NCBI GenBank assembly: GCA_032718475.1
Contig: JAUCBJ010002899.1
Span: 1 to 64,000, forward strand
Origin: Nemertoderma westbladi
Taxonomy: Eukaryota > Xenacoelomorpha > Nemertodermatida > Nemertodermatidae
Direction of reading: 5' to 3'
DNA: 64,000 nt
Position 1 is the first letter of the stretch. Each line of letters begins with the position of its first letter. Below, piece by piece: positions 42,426-54,536 of the stretch. The notes under the pieces are model-generated. The model did no database searches, was not told where the DNA came from, and was given only the letters and a program-made list of their open reading frames with translations. Both the position numbers and the translations under genes were made by a program.

Positions 42426-44446
42426 CTAAACTCTAATCATAATTTCTACTTTATCCATAGAATTGTGGAAGTTAGAGTCAGTGAATGTGGCCCAATATAG
42501 CCCCTGCACACCAGATCTCCCAAAGACACCGTTTGGGTTAGATGCGGCACAGTCCCGAAACCACCAGGCCCCTTGAAATCGTGTGGCGCAGTTATTCGAA
42601 GAGTCGTCGTTATCGCTGTCCTTCGTAGAAAAACGGGATCCATTAAGGTAGAGGGATTGGTCGAGAGTCCCAAAAAGTATGGAGTCACCAGCGGTCCCGC
42701 CATACCCAGATATATGTAGTGTGAAATAATCATGAGAATCTCCAAGTCTGAAGAATTGGTATTCAGCGATCTCATGGTTTTCTTTGTACCAAAACTCAAA
42801 CCTGAGTACTACACCATATTTGGCAAACTCATATATATTGTCGAGACCCATCCAAAAGTTATTCTTCAGATTGCCAAATCCGGATGTGTAATTTTCCCAG
42901 TTTAGAAAGAAATCTTCGGATCCATCTATACGCCTCTGTATAACAATCCAAGGTCCACCTATAGATAGATAGATAGATAGATTTATTTATACATTATGTA
43001 AAAACAATAACAAATACACCAAACAATGTACCGGTATAAAGGTATTGTCCAACATAACATATAGGATTACCCCTAAAGCTTTGCAGCTTATTTCCAAGGG
43101 GGTCCTTTATGTTATTTGGTTACAAATACAATATTACACTACGCTAACCTAAAACCAATATAAACCTAATTACACTATGTACATGTACAACATTACCGAG
43201 AGCGTGACAATGCCCGACTCAACGATAAAGATGTAATGTACAGAACAATTTATTATAAAACGTAATTACAGTATAAATAGTAAATAATTAATAAACTAAT
43301 AACTTACTGTAGGACTATTGTACCTATTTTTACATTGCACACGGAGATGAGATTTAACTGCAGATTTAAAAGAATGTTGATTATTTAGGTTTTTAATTTC
43401 ATTAGGCAGAGCGTTCCAATTTTTTATGCCGTTAAAAAAGAAAGTATCAGATTCAAAGGATTTACAATTCGGGAGGTAGAAGTTTGAAGCACTAGCTCTG
43501 GTACTGTAAGAGTGTGTATCGCGTACTCTGTTGAATTTTTGTTTTAGGTAATTGGGACATTTACCATTATACACTTTATGCACATGGTTAAGGCGTAGCT
43601 GCTTAACTCTACTATCTAAGTTAAGTAGTCCAGATTCAGAAAAGTCATCTGGAGTTAGGTGGTGCCTAGGTTTGTAGTCTTTCATAAATCGTACTACTTT
43701 ATTCTGAGCTACTTGTAATTTACATTTAAGCTGTTTGGTTAGGCCTTCATACCAAGAAGAGCACGCATAGTCCATGTGACACTGTATTAAAGAAGAGCAA
43801 AGTAACTTGCGGGAGTCGGTGTTCAAACTATTTTTATTTCTGTATAGAAACCTAAGCCTACTGTTAACTTTCGAGAAAATATTTTTCACTGTACTTTCTC
43901 CTGATAAGCAGTTATCCAATGTGGCGCCTAAATATTTAACTTCCTTTTTATTTTCAATCTTATGTCCATTACTAGTGACTTCAAACTTAGTTACCTTCTT
44001 TAACTTTCTTTTGGAACCAAACAAAATACTTTCAGTCAACCTGGGATAGAGTTGTCGCAGAGAAGGAATCCATTCAATCCATTGGGGTGGCGAACGATGG
44101 CAGTCGAGTTTACTGGAGTATCGCGACAAACGGAAAATTTCAAATGCAACAATATTTCGTTAATCTTTCGTGTTAATTTGACATCCAATTCTGCATTCTT
44201 CTCTCCTAACATCAAAAACTTTTCGGCATAAAATTTATCCATTCCCTCAATACGTTCATCCAATTCCCCAATTCTTTTAGACATATTTTTATAGAGATTT
44301 GTTACCTTGGAATCTAGTTCTCTTTTATTGGAGACCATTATCACAGATAAGGTTGTTATGATGACTAGCATAACCACGGCCACAACAACACCAGTGACTA
44401 CAAACCACCATGATCTCCCCGACCTGCCACCTCTCTCATTTTCCAT
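42426..44446 (-). CDS. type II membrane protein with fibrinogen-related domain
   Basis: Two coding parts, 44446-44041 and 42958-42426, total 939 nt (312 residues plus stop) if joined. Order: short cytoplasmic tail with arginines, membrane segment (about 13-38: WWFVVTGVVVAVVMLV...), a charged coiled-coil-like stalk (about 40-100), then the FReD from about 105. FReD signs: C-x23-C start, PWIVIQRRIDGSEDF, FWMGLDNIYE, STKDSDND calcium-site pattern, NCA...GAWWFRDC cysteine pair. The layout is that of FIBCD1-like pattern-recognition receptors; ligand unknown. The domain is interrupted only by a LINE (42959-44040), bounded by GT and AG, and splicing there keeps frame (phase 1). If not spliced, the product stops five bases into the insert (TGA 44036-44038) and lacks most of the FReD. 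Confidence 0.85.
42959..44040 (-). mobile_element. 5'-truncated LINE forming a GT-AG interval in the FReD gene
   Basis: LINE coding (TESILFGSKRKLKK...) begins within about three bases of the exon edge. The frame runs to 43296: RT C-terminal region with KYLGATLDN, RFLYRNKNSL and WNALPNEI. The 3' tail is (CTAT)n, directly followed by AG and the second exon. The insert is flanked by AGGT on both sides, a 4-bp target duplication, which supplies AG|GT at each edge. CR1/L2-like by its C-terminal style. Confidence 0.85.
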
Positions 44447-44655
44447 CTGATTCGCTGTTGTTAACACAATTTATTTTACTTATATAATTTATTAATTAAT
44501 TTATCAATGTTTCAGTTAGAATTGAAGCTTTTAGATCAAAACTCTTTTGAGGTATTTGTACTGTGTTACATGAACGAACATAGTGAGTGTCTGAGAATAA
44601 AGAGAATTAAGTCTTAATTCAAAACTATTGTAAACAAATCACATCCAATAAATAA
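44447..44655 (-). other. upstream region of the FReD gene
   Basis: AT-rich, no ORF. It probably holds the 5' UTR and promoter of the minus-strand gene. No clear TATA or initiator could be assigned. Confidence 0.35.
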
Positions 44656-46040
44656 TCCTTTGTTCAAGTGCCAAGCTTGGGGGAACCCTTACAATGTTAT
44701 ATAGTGTCTGGTAGGAGGAGATGTGTGCGTGCATCGTACAGTCAACCCGGTGTAGAATTCTTGTGTATATGCCATCATAAGATTTGGTGTCCTCAGCAGT
44801 TATAGCCTAGAATGGACACTAATTTATGTTCTAAATAATCGGGTGTTCTTGTTCTTGTGGAAACCCCTACTTCCCAATCCTGGAAAGCCCATTCAATGAT
44901 TCCCATGCCTTTCCCTTACGTATTCGAAGGTCCTCACCTGACTTCCGGGTCCATGATCCAAGGTAACAGAAGACGTCCACATGCTCAAGCATATCATCCT
45001 TTGCGCTTATGCTCATCCGGTCAGAGATCTGATGAGGACTTTCAAAGTTAACTGTCAAAATGTTGGTCTTTTTGTAGTTAAAAAAGACCAACACTAGAAG
45101 CAGCCTTTTCTAAAGAGCTGGGGAACTGTTGGTTGGGCTCCTCTAATGATTCTGAGAGTACTCCTAAGTCATCAGCAAAGTCTAGATCATTTATCTAAGA
45201 CTTAGCTGGATTTCCTTGACTTCTGGAGCCAGTAGGTGGAGTTACCATCACCCCATCATCATTATGATGATCTATGGACATGCGTAGAACATAGTCAACC
45301 ACAATTATGAACAAGAATGGCGCAAGTGGGTCTCCCCTGGAGGAATCCCGTAACACTTCGAATGGATCTGTGTCACAAACCAAGGACAAAAATGTTGTCG
45401 AACAATCGTATATTGATCTGTTTGCTGCAATAATTTCATCAGGAATCCTATATAATGAAAGTATGCTGAACATATATGAGCGAGAGACTGAATGAAAGGC
45501 CTTGAAGAAGTCAACAAAGATAACAGCCAGATGCCTGTCTTTCTTTTTTGACAACCCTTCAATTTCAATTATCCTTCTAAGTGCCAAAATGGGCACCATG
45601 GTCCCACGACATTTATGAAACACATTCTGATTTCCACGGAGCAGTCTCTCAATAGGATCCCTTATGGGATTTATTACAACTCTATTGTATGCTTTTCAGC
45701 AATTAAGATGAATGAGATTCCCCGAAAAGAAACATAGAGTGTTAGATTGCTTTAGTGTTAGGTTCCAACCATTGAGGCGATCGGCTGGTGATTCTGCCTT
45801 AACCTTGGTCGTTCGTTGGCTTTTCTGCCCAGTAAGCAAGTTTATCGATTTACATGCCTGGGATGATTGCCTGCTGTCGTCGGCAACATTGATGGCATGA
45901 ACAATGAACATGTTAGTTTATAAGCTCCTGTAGATTACTGCCATTTCAGGGCCATAGATGCAGCCTTAACTGCATTGTTTGCCGCTGTAGTCTGTTTGAG
46001 TCGGGACTCTTTCTGTGCCTTATTGAGAACCTTGGATATT
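44656..46040 (-). pseudogene. LINE fragment, RT with FADD motif
   Basis: Minus-strand frames 45623-45195 and 45094-44867 join through open sequence that holds the RT catalytic motif FADD (DLDFADDLGVLSES). The first frame has VDFFKAFHSVSR and GDPLAPFLFIIVVD. The linker upstream (45911-45696, DSRQSSQACKSINLLTG) is shared with the LINE at 61598-62846. Several frameshifts and stops are present. A FADD in this context suggests an RTE- or R4-like clade; that placement is tentative. Confidence 0.75.
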
Positions 46041-47472
46041 CATACATTAAACCAAGACTAACGATTAGCGATTTATAAGCGGTGACGGTTTGCCAACAAT
46101 AAATAATCTTATTTTTATTTGTTGCTGATTAAAGGTTAAAAATTTCCAGAAAATTTGTTTAAAAATATCTTTTTTTAACTAATTTTTTACATTTTTTAAG
46201 TAATTTTGACTTATTAACTGCTGCCCTGATGAGGATTAACTTTATCTGATTATAAGTCTGATAGAAAAAGAAGGACAAGGAAGGACCACAATCAAACCAA
46301 AAAGATAAAGAAGAAAAGAAGTAAATACTGAGAACAAATGAAGAAGGTAAATGAAGCATTCGAAAAAGAGTTGAAAATCTATTTTATTAATATCTATTGT
46401 TATATTCATTCAGTCTCAATTAATTCATTTTATAGCTACGTAATAGTAAGATTAAAGATTAAAATTAAATGTTAATGTTAATTGTATTACAGTAATAAAA
46501 AAAATTTTTTTTACTTTTTATGATGAATTATTACTTTTTATAATGAATTTTTACATTTTTTAACTAATTTTTAACTTTTTTTAACCATTTTTTTTTATTT
46601 ATTTAATGAACTTTTTACTAAACAATATAATCAAATTGATACATACTTTCATATAATTGAGTAGTTCCTGGTGCATAATGATTATATAATGTAGAACAAG
46701 GCTTGTCGGGTAGCTTACTGTCGTCAAGTAATGTAATATTGGGGTTTGGTTGAGGAGATAACGAGTGCATTAATAATGTTATCATTATTTATTTACCAAT
46801 TGTTACTGTTTATTGCATGATATTGGTATTCTCGTAAACATCTATTACGGCCTACTTAATAAACGAAAATATTTTGCATACATACAGTAGCAGCTATTCA
46901 TTGAAGAGGTCAAAGTTCAGTAATGTTCGCTTTGTTTGCATAAGAACGGTTTGCTATACCGTTATATACTAAAGAAAAAGTAGTCTCAAGCTAAAATTAC
47001 TCAGTGGTGAGGAATGTTGGGTGATTTAATACTGCCACACTGTCAATTATTAAACTAATTATAAACAATTGATGTTATCCCAGATAATCCCAATCTTCAA
47101 GGTGTTCTTTAGGTGGCGTGTTAGGCAGGAATTCTTAGGATAGTATTTCGAGGGGCTTTTTTAAAATTATTATTTTAAGTAACTTCCATATCGTGAACTG
47201 TTAAAAGCTGATTCAATTCCGCCCAGGTATTCGACAGGAAGTCAGGTCTTCACACATGATTTCCAAATACATGATCCCGACATGCCGGAATCATGCTTAA
47301 TTCCTTAAATCCAAATCCATCCCAATGTTCTAAAACTGCTTTATAAAGCAGCACAATGCGAAATTATAACAATTTATAAAATTATTCAAGATAGAGTTGT
47401 TAATCAGTCGTTTTAATAATTCTCAATTGTAATATCTGTATCTCTGTAGAGGTCAAATTACGTCGTCTTTGT
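46041..47472. other. AT-rich, no gene
   Basis: Long T- and A-rich runs, including repeated ACTTTTTATGATGAATT / TTTTTAACTAATTTTT sequences at 46490-46620. No coding frame is supported. Confidence 0.6.
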
Positions 47473-47560
47473 CTAACTAGCAGCCAATGGAATAGTCAAT
47501 TTTTCTCCATCGATGGATGTTTCATCCTGACTTGTTTCGCTGCTTATTCCATCAAAATCC
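47473..47560 (-). other. coding-like tail after the satellite
   Basis: On the minus strand the satellite frame runs into a short acidic, serine/threonine-rich ending (SSETSQDETSIDGE) with a stop at 47473. It looks more like ordinary coding sequence than the array. It could be a C-terminal exon of a gene that the satellite has expanded in, or chance. No match recognised. Confidence 0.3.
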
Positions 47561-50500
47561 AGTAGATTGTGTACAGGCATACAGTAGACTCGTGGTGTAC
47601 AGGCATACAGTAGACTCGTGGTGTACAGGCATACAGTAGACTCGTGGTGTACAGGCATACAGTAGACTCGTGGTGTACAGGCATACAGTAGACTCGTGGT
47701 GTACTGGCATACAGTAGACTCGTGGTGTACAGGCATACAGTAGACTCGTGGTGTACAGGCATACAGTAGACTCGTGTTGTACAGGCATACAGTAGACTCG
47801 TGGTGTACAGGCATACAGTAGACTCGTGGTGTACAGGCATACAGTAGACTCGTGGTGTACAGGCATACAGTAGACTCGTGGTGTACTGGCATACAGTAGA
47901 CTCGTGGTGTACAGGCATACAGTAGACTCGTGGTGTACAGGCATACAGTAGACTCGTGGTGTACTGGCATACAGTAGACTCGTGGTGTACAGGCATACAG
48001 TAGACTCGTGGTGTACAGGCATACAGTAGACTCGTGGTGTACAGGCATACAGTAGACTCGTGGTGTACAGGCATACAGTAGACTCGTGGTGTACTGGCAT
48101 ACAGTAGACTCGTGGTGTACTGGCATACAGTAGACTCGTGGTGTACAGGCATACAGTAGACTCGTGGTGTACTGGCATACAGTAGACTCGTGGTGTACTG
48201 GCATACAGTAGACTCGTGGTGTACAGGCATACAGCAGACTCGTGGTGTACTGGCATACAGTAGACTCGTGGTGTACAGGCATACAGTAGACTCGTGGTGT
48301 ACTGGCATACAGTAGACTCGTGGTGTACAGGCATACAGTAGACTCGTGGTGTACTGGCATACAGTAGACTCGTGGTGTACTGGCATACAGTAGACTCGTG
48401 GTGTACAGGCATACAGTAGACTCGTGGTGTACTGGCATACAGTAGACTCGTGGTGTACTGGCATACAGTAGACTCGTGGTGTACAGGCATACAGTAGACT
48501 CGTGGTGTACTGGCATACAGTAGACTCGTGGTGTACAGGCATACAGTAGACTCGTGGTGTACTGGCATACAGTAGACTCGTGGTGTACAGGCATACAGTA
48601 GACTCGTGGTGTACAGGCATACAGTAGACTCGTGGTGTACTGGCATACAGTAGACTCGTGGTGTACAGGCATACAGTAGACTCGTGGTGTACTGGCATAC
48701 AGTAGACTCGTGGTGTACAGGCATACAGTAGACTCGTGGTGTACTGGCATACAGTAGACTCGTGGTGTACTGGCATACAGTAGACTCGTGGTGTACTGGC
48801 ATACAGTAGACTCGTGGTGTACTGGCATACAGTAGACTCGTGGTGTACAGGCATACAGTAGACTCGTGGTGTACAGGCATACAGTAGACTCGTGGTGTAC
48901 TGGCATACAGTAGACTCGTGGTGTACTGGCATACAGTAGACTCGTGGTGTACAGGCATACAGTAGACTCGTGGTGTACTGGCATACAGTAGACTCGTGGT
49001 GGACAGGCATACAGTAGACTCGTGGTGTACAGGCATACAGTAGACTCGTGGTGGACAGGCATACAGTAGACTCGTAGTGTACAGGCATACAGTAGACTCG
49101 TAGTGTACAGGCATACAGTAGACTCGTGGTGTACAGGCATACAGTAGACTCGTGGTGTACTGGCATACAGTAGACTCGTGGTGTACAGGCATACAGTAGA
49201 CTCGTGGTGTACAGGCATACAGTAGACTCGTGGTGTACAGGCATACAGTAGACTCGTGGTGTACTGGCATACAGTAGACTCGTGGTGTACAGGCATACAG
49301 TAGACTCGTGGTGTACTGGCATACAGTAGACTCGTGGTGTACAGGCATACAGTAGACTCGTGGTGTACTGGCATACAGTAGACTCGTGGTGTACTGGCAT
49401 ACAGTAGACTCGTGGTGTACAGGCATACAGTAGACTCGTGGTGTACTGGCATACAGTAGACTCGTGGTGTACAGGCATACAGTAGACTCGTGGTGTACTG
49501 GCATACAGTAGACTCGTGGTGTACAGGCATACAGTAGACTCGTGGTGTACAGGCATACAGTAGACTCGTGGTGTACTGGCATACAGTAGACTCGTGGTGT
49601 ACTGGCATACAGTAGACTCGTGGTGTACAGGCATACAGTAGACTCGTGGTGTACTGGCATACAGTAGACTCGTGGTGTACAGGCATACAGTAGACTCGTG
49701 GTGTACTGGCATACAGTAGACTCGTGGTGTACAGGCATACAGTAGACTCGTGGTGTACAGGCATACAGTAGACTCGTGGTGTACTGGCATACAGTAGACT
49801 CGTGGTGTACAGGCATACAGTAGACTCGTGGTGTACTGGCATACAGTAGACTCGTGGTGTACAGGCATACAGTAGACTCGTGGTGTACTGGCATACAGTA
49901 GACTCGTGGTGTACTGGCATACAGTAGACTCGTGGTGTACTGGCATACAGTAGACTCGTGGTGTACTGGCATACAGTAGACTCGTGGTGTACAGGCATAC
50001 AGTAGACTCGTGGTGTACAGGCATACAGTAGACTCGTGGTGTACTGGCATACAGTAGACTCGTGGTGTACTGGCATACAGTAGACTCGTGGTGTACAGGC
50101 ATACAGTAGACTCGTGGTGTACTGGCATACAGTAGACTCGTGGTGTACAGGCATACAGTAGACTCGTGGTGTACAGGCATACAGTAGACTCGTGGTGGAC
50201 AGGCATACAGTAGACTCGTAGTGTACAGGCATACAGTAGACTCGTAGTGTACAGGCATACAGTAGACTCGTAGTGTACAGGCATACAGTAGACTCGTGGT
50301 GTACTGGCATACAGTAGACTCGTGGTGTACAGGCATACAGTAGACTCGTGGTGTACAGGCATACAGTAGACTCGTAGTGTACAGGCATACAGTAGACTCG
50401 TAGTGTACAGGCATACAGTAGACTCGTAGTGTACAGGCATACAGTAGACTCGTGGTGTACTGGCATACAGTAGACTCGTGGTGTACAGGCATACAGTAGA

Positions 50501-53500
50501 CTCGTGGTGTACAGGCGTACAGTAGACTCGTGGTGTACAGGCATACAGTAGACTCGTGGTGTACTGGCATACAGTAGACTCGTGGTGTACAGGCATACAG
50601 TAGACTCGTGGTGTACAGGCATACAGTAGACTCGTAGTGTACAGGCATACAGTAGACTCGTAGTGTACAGGCATACAGTAGACTCGTAGTGTACAGGCAT
50701 ACAGTAGACTCGTGGTGTACTGGCATACAGTAGACTCGTGGTGTACAGGCATACAGTAGACTCGTAGTGTACAGGCATACAGTAGACTCGTAGTGTACAG
50801 GCATACAGTAGACTCGTAGTGTACAGGCATACAGTAGACTCGTGGTGTACTGGCATACAGTAGACTCGTGGTGTACAGGCATACAGTAGACTCGTGGTGT
50901 ACAGGCATACAGTAGACTCGTAGTGTACAGGCATACAGTAGACTCGTAGTGTACAGGCATACAGTAGACTCGTAGTGTACAGGCATACAGTAGACTCGTG
51001 GTGTACTGGCATACAGTAGACTCGTGGTGTACAGGCATACAGTAGACTCGTGGTGTACAGGCGTACAGTAGACTCGTGGTTTACAGGCATACAGTAGACT
51101 CGTGGTGTACTGGCATACAGTAGACTCGTGGTGTACTGGCATACAGTAGACTCGTGGTGTACAGGCATACAGTAGACTCGTAGTGTACAGGCGTACAGTA
51201 GACTCGTGGTGTACAGACATACAGTAGACTCGTGGTGTACAGGCGTACAGTAGACTCGTGGTGTACAGACATACAGTAGACTCGTGGTGTACTGGCATAC
51301 AGTAGACTCGTGGTGTACAGGCATACAGTAGACTCGTGGTGTACAGGCATACAGTAGACTCGTGGTGTACAGGCATACAGTAGACTCGTGGTGTACTGGC
51401 ATACAGTAGACTCGTGGTGTACTGGCATACAGTAGACTCGTGGTGTACTGGCATACAGTAGACTCGTGGTGTACAGGCATACAGTAGACTCGTAGTGTAC
51501 AGGCGTACAGTAGACTCGTGGTGTACAGACATACAGTAGACTCGTGGTGTACTGGCATACAGTAGACTCGTGGTGTACAGGCATACAGTAGACTCGTGGT
51601 GTACTGGCATACAGTAGACTCGTGGTGTACAGGCATACAGTAGACTCGTAGTGTACAGGCGTACAGTAGACTCGTGGTGTACAGGCGTACAGTAGACTCG
51701 TGGTGTACAGACATACAGTAGACTCGTGGTGTACTGGCATACAGTAGACTCGTGGTGTACAGGCATACAGTAGACTCGTGGTGTACAGGCGTACAGTAGA
51801 CTAGTGGTGTACAGGCATACAGTAGACTCGTGGTGTACTGGCATACAGTAGACTCGTGGTGTACTGGCATACAGTAGACTCGTGGTGTACTGGCATACAG
51901 TAGACTCGTGGTGTACTGGCATACAGTAGACTCGTGGTGTACAGGCATACAGTAGAATCGTGGTGTACAGACGAACAGTAGACTCGTGGTGTACAGACAT
52001 ACAGTAGACTCGTGGTGTACAGGCATACAGTAGACTCGTGGTGTACAGGCATACAGTAGACTCGTGTTGTACAGGCATACTGTAGACTCGTGGTGTACAG
52101 GCATACAGTAGACTCGTGGTGTACAGGCATACAGTAGACTCGTGGTGTACAGGCATACAGTAGACTCGTGGTGTACTGGCATACATTAGACTTGTGGTGT
52201 ACTGGCATACAGTAGACTCGTGGTGTACAGACGAACAGTAGACTCGCGGTGTACAGGCATACAGTAGACTCGTGGTGTACTGGCATACAGTAGATTCGCG
52301 GTGTACTGGCATGCAGTAGATTCGTAGTGTACAGGCATACAGTAGACTCGTGGTGTACTGGCATACTGTAGCCTCGTGGTGTACAGGCATACAGTAGACT
52401 CGTGGTGTACAGGCATACAGTAGACTCGTGGTGTACAGGCATACAGTAGACTCATGGTGTACATGCATACAGTAGACTCGTGGTGTACAGGCATACAGTA
52501 GATTCGTACTGTACAGGCATACAGTAAACTCGTGGTGTACAGGCATACAGTAGACTCGTGGTGTACAGGCATACAGTAGACTCGTGGTGTACAGGCATAC
52601 AGTAGATTCGTACTGTATAGGCATACAGCAGACTCGTGGTGTACAGGCATACAGTAGACTCGTGGTGTACAGGCATACAGTAGACTCGTGGTGTACAGGC
52701 ATACAGTAGACTCGTGGTGTACAGGCATACAGTAGACTCATGGTGTACATGCATACAGTAGACTCGTGGTGTACAGGCATACAGTAGATTCGTACTGTAC
52801 AGGCATACAGTAAACTCGTGGTGTACAGGCATACAGTAGACTCGTGGTGTACAGGCATGCAGTAGACTCGTGGTGTACTGGCATACATTAGACTTGTGGT
52901 GTACTGGCATACAGTAGACTCGTGGTGTACAGACGAACAGTAGACTCGTGGTGTACAGGCATACAGTAGACTCGTGGTGTACTGGCATACAGTAGATTCG
53001 CGGTGTACTGGCATGCAGTAGATTCGTAGTGTACAGGCATACAGTAGACTCGTGGTGTACTGGCATACTGTAGCCTCGTGGTGTACAGGCATACAGTAGA
53101 CTCGTGGTGTACAGGCATACAGTAGACTCGTGGTGTACAGGCATACAGTAGACTCATGGTGTACGTACATGCATACAGTAGACTCGTGGTGAACAGGCAT
53201 ACAATAGACTCGTGGTGTACAGGCATACAGTAGACTCGTGGTGTACTGGCATGCAGTAGACTCGTGGTGTACAGGCATACAGTAGACTCGTGGTGTACAG
53301 GCATACAGTAGACTCGTGGTGTACTGGCATACAGTAGACTCGTGGTGTACTGGCATGCAGTAGACTCGTGGTGTACAGGCATACAGTAGACTCGTGGTGT
53401 AAAGACGAACAGTAGACTCGTGGTGTACAGGCATACAGTAGACTCGTGGTGTACAGGCATACAGTAGACTCGTGGTGTACTGGCATACAGTAGATTCGCG

Positions 53501-54050
53501 GTGTACTGGCATGCAGTAGACTCGTGGTGTACAGGCATACAGTAGATTCGTAGTGTACAGGCATACAGTAGATTCGTACTGTACAGGCATACAGTAGACT
53601 TGTGGTGTACAGGCATACAGAGACTCGTGGTGTACAGGCATACAGTAGATTCGTAGTGTACAGGCATACAGTAGATTCGTAATGTACAGGCATACAGTAG
53701 ACTTGTGGTGTACAGGCATACAGAGACTCGTGGTGTACAGACGAACAGTAGACTCGTGGTGTACAGGCATACAGTAGACTCGTGGTGTACTGACATACAG
53801 TAGATTCGCGGTGTACTGGCATACAGTAGATTCGTAGTGTACAGGCATACAGTAGACTCGTGGTGTACGTACAGGCGTACAGTAGACTCGTGGTGTACAG
53901 GCATACAGTAGACTCGTGGTGTACAGGCGTACAGTAGACTCGTGGTGTACAGGCATACAGTAGACTCGTGGTGTACAGGCATACAGTAGACTCGTGGTGT
54001 ACAGGCATACAGTAGATTCGTGGTGTATAGGCATACAGTAGACTCGTGGT
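47561..54050. repeat. 26-bp minisatellite, about 250 copies
   Basis: Unit about 26 bp, read on the plus strand as GTGTACAGGCATACAG followed by TAGACTCGTG. Common variants are ACAGGC/ACTGGC and GTGGTG/GTAGTG. It is homogeneous from 47.5 to 51.1 kb and more diverged to the right. A 27-unit block (702 bp) is duplicated (landmarks at 52181 and 52883); 6- and 12-unit repeats occur at 51181-51660. Because 26 is not a multiple of 3 and the minus-strand unit has no stop, all three minus frames are open for kilobases and read the same 26-residue cycle. Confidence 0.97.
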
Positions 54051-54233
54051 GATTTTAATTTTCTTGGTTATTGGATTGGGGTAAGCCTTCTTACATATTT
54101 CAGGTGTACCCAAGTTCCATTCACCATAACTACCAACATTATCTACCTTGTCAACCCTAATAGGTCCACTCCATTTTGTTGTACACTTTACATCTCCTGA
54201 ACCTCCTGGTTTAACATACCATATCGCCAACAT
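54051..54233 (-). CDS. olfactomedin-like coding stub running into the satellite
   Basis: ATG at 54233 gives about 60 residues of ordinary composition before the array: one cysteine in VKCTTKW, then GPIRVDKVDNVGSYGEW and NPITKKIKI. The GSYGEW...K-I spacing resembles the start of an olfactomedin domain (GSxxGAWMxDP...KIWV), which should continue with a strand now replaced by satellite. A stop lies just before the ATG. It is probably a truncated exon or gene relic; the domain assignment is tentative. Confidence 0.35.
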
Positions 54234-54470
54234 TTATTCGATTTTTTTTGCGACCTCAGTACCTTTAGGCACTTTTTTTATTCTCAGTGATTCCTGGTAG
54301 TGTTGCAATTCTTCTCGCTAAACCTTGAGTCAATTTGTAATCTCACCTTCGTGTGTTATTATAGAATGTCATACCAATTTGTTATATAAATGTTATGTGG
54401 GGCGAGCCACGAAGTTGGCGGAGCCTTAGCGAATTGACACTGTTAGGGGGTGGGTCAATTTATGCAAATA

Positions 54471-54536
54471 GTTGTCGTCGTCGTCGTCGTCGTTGTCGTC
54501 GTCGTCGTCGTTGTCGTCGTCGTCGTCGTCGTCGTT
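54471..54536. repeat. GTC trinucleotide microsatellite
   Basis: About 20 GTC/GTT units. It yields an arginine-rich spurious frame. A short version (TTGTCGTCGTTA) starts each of the next two tandem units, so the microsatellite expanded inside the first unit. Confidence 0.95.

Noticed and set aside
47561-54050. CRISPR-like array
   Set aside because: There are no unique spacers; the whole unit repeats, and the context is eukaryotic.
47473-54233. Very long minus-strand ORFs (2160, 1569, 1164 residues) as protein genes
   Set aside because: They are different frames of one 26-bp satellite whose unit lacks stops on that strand. Length alone is not evidence of a gene here.
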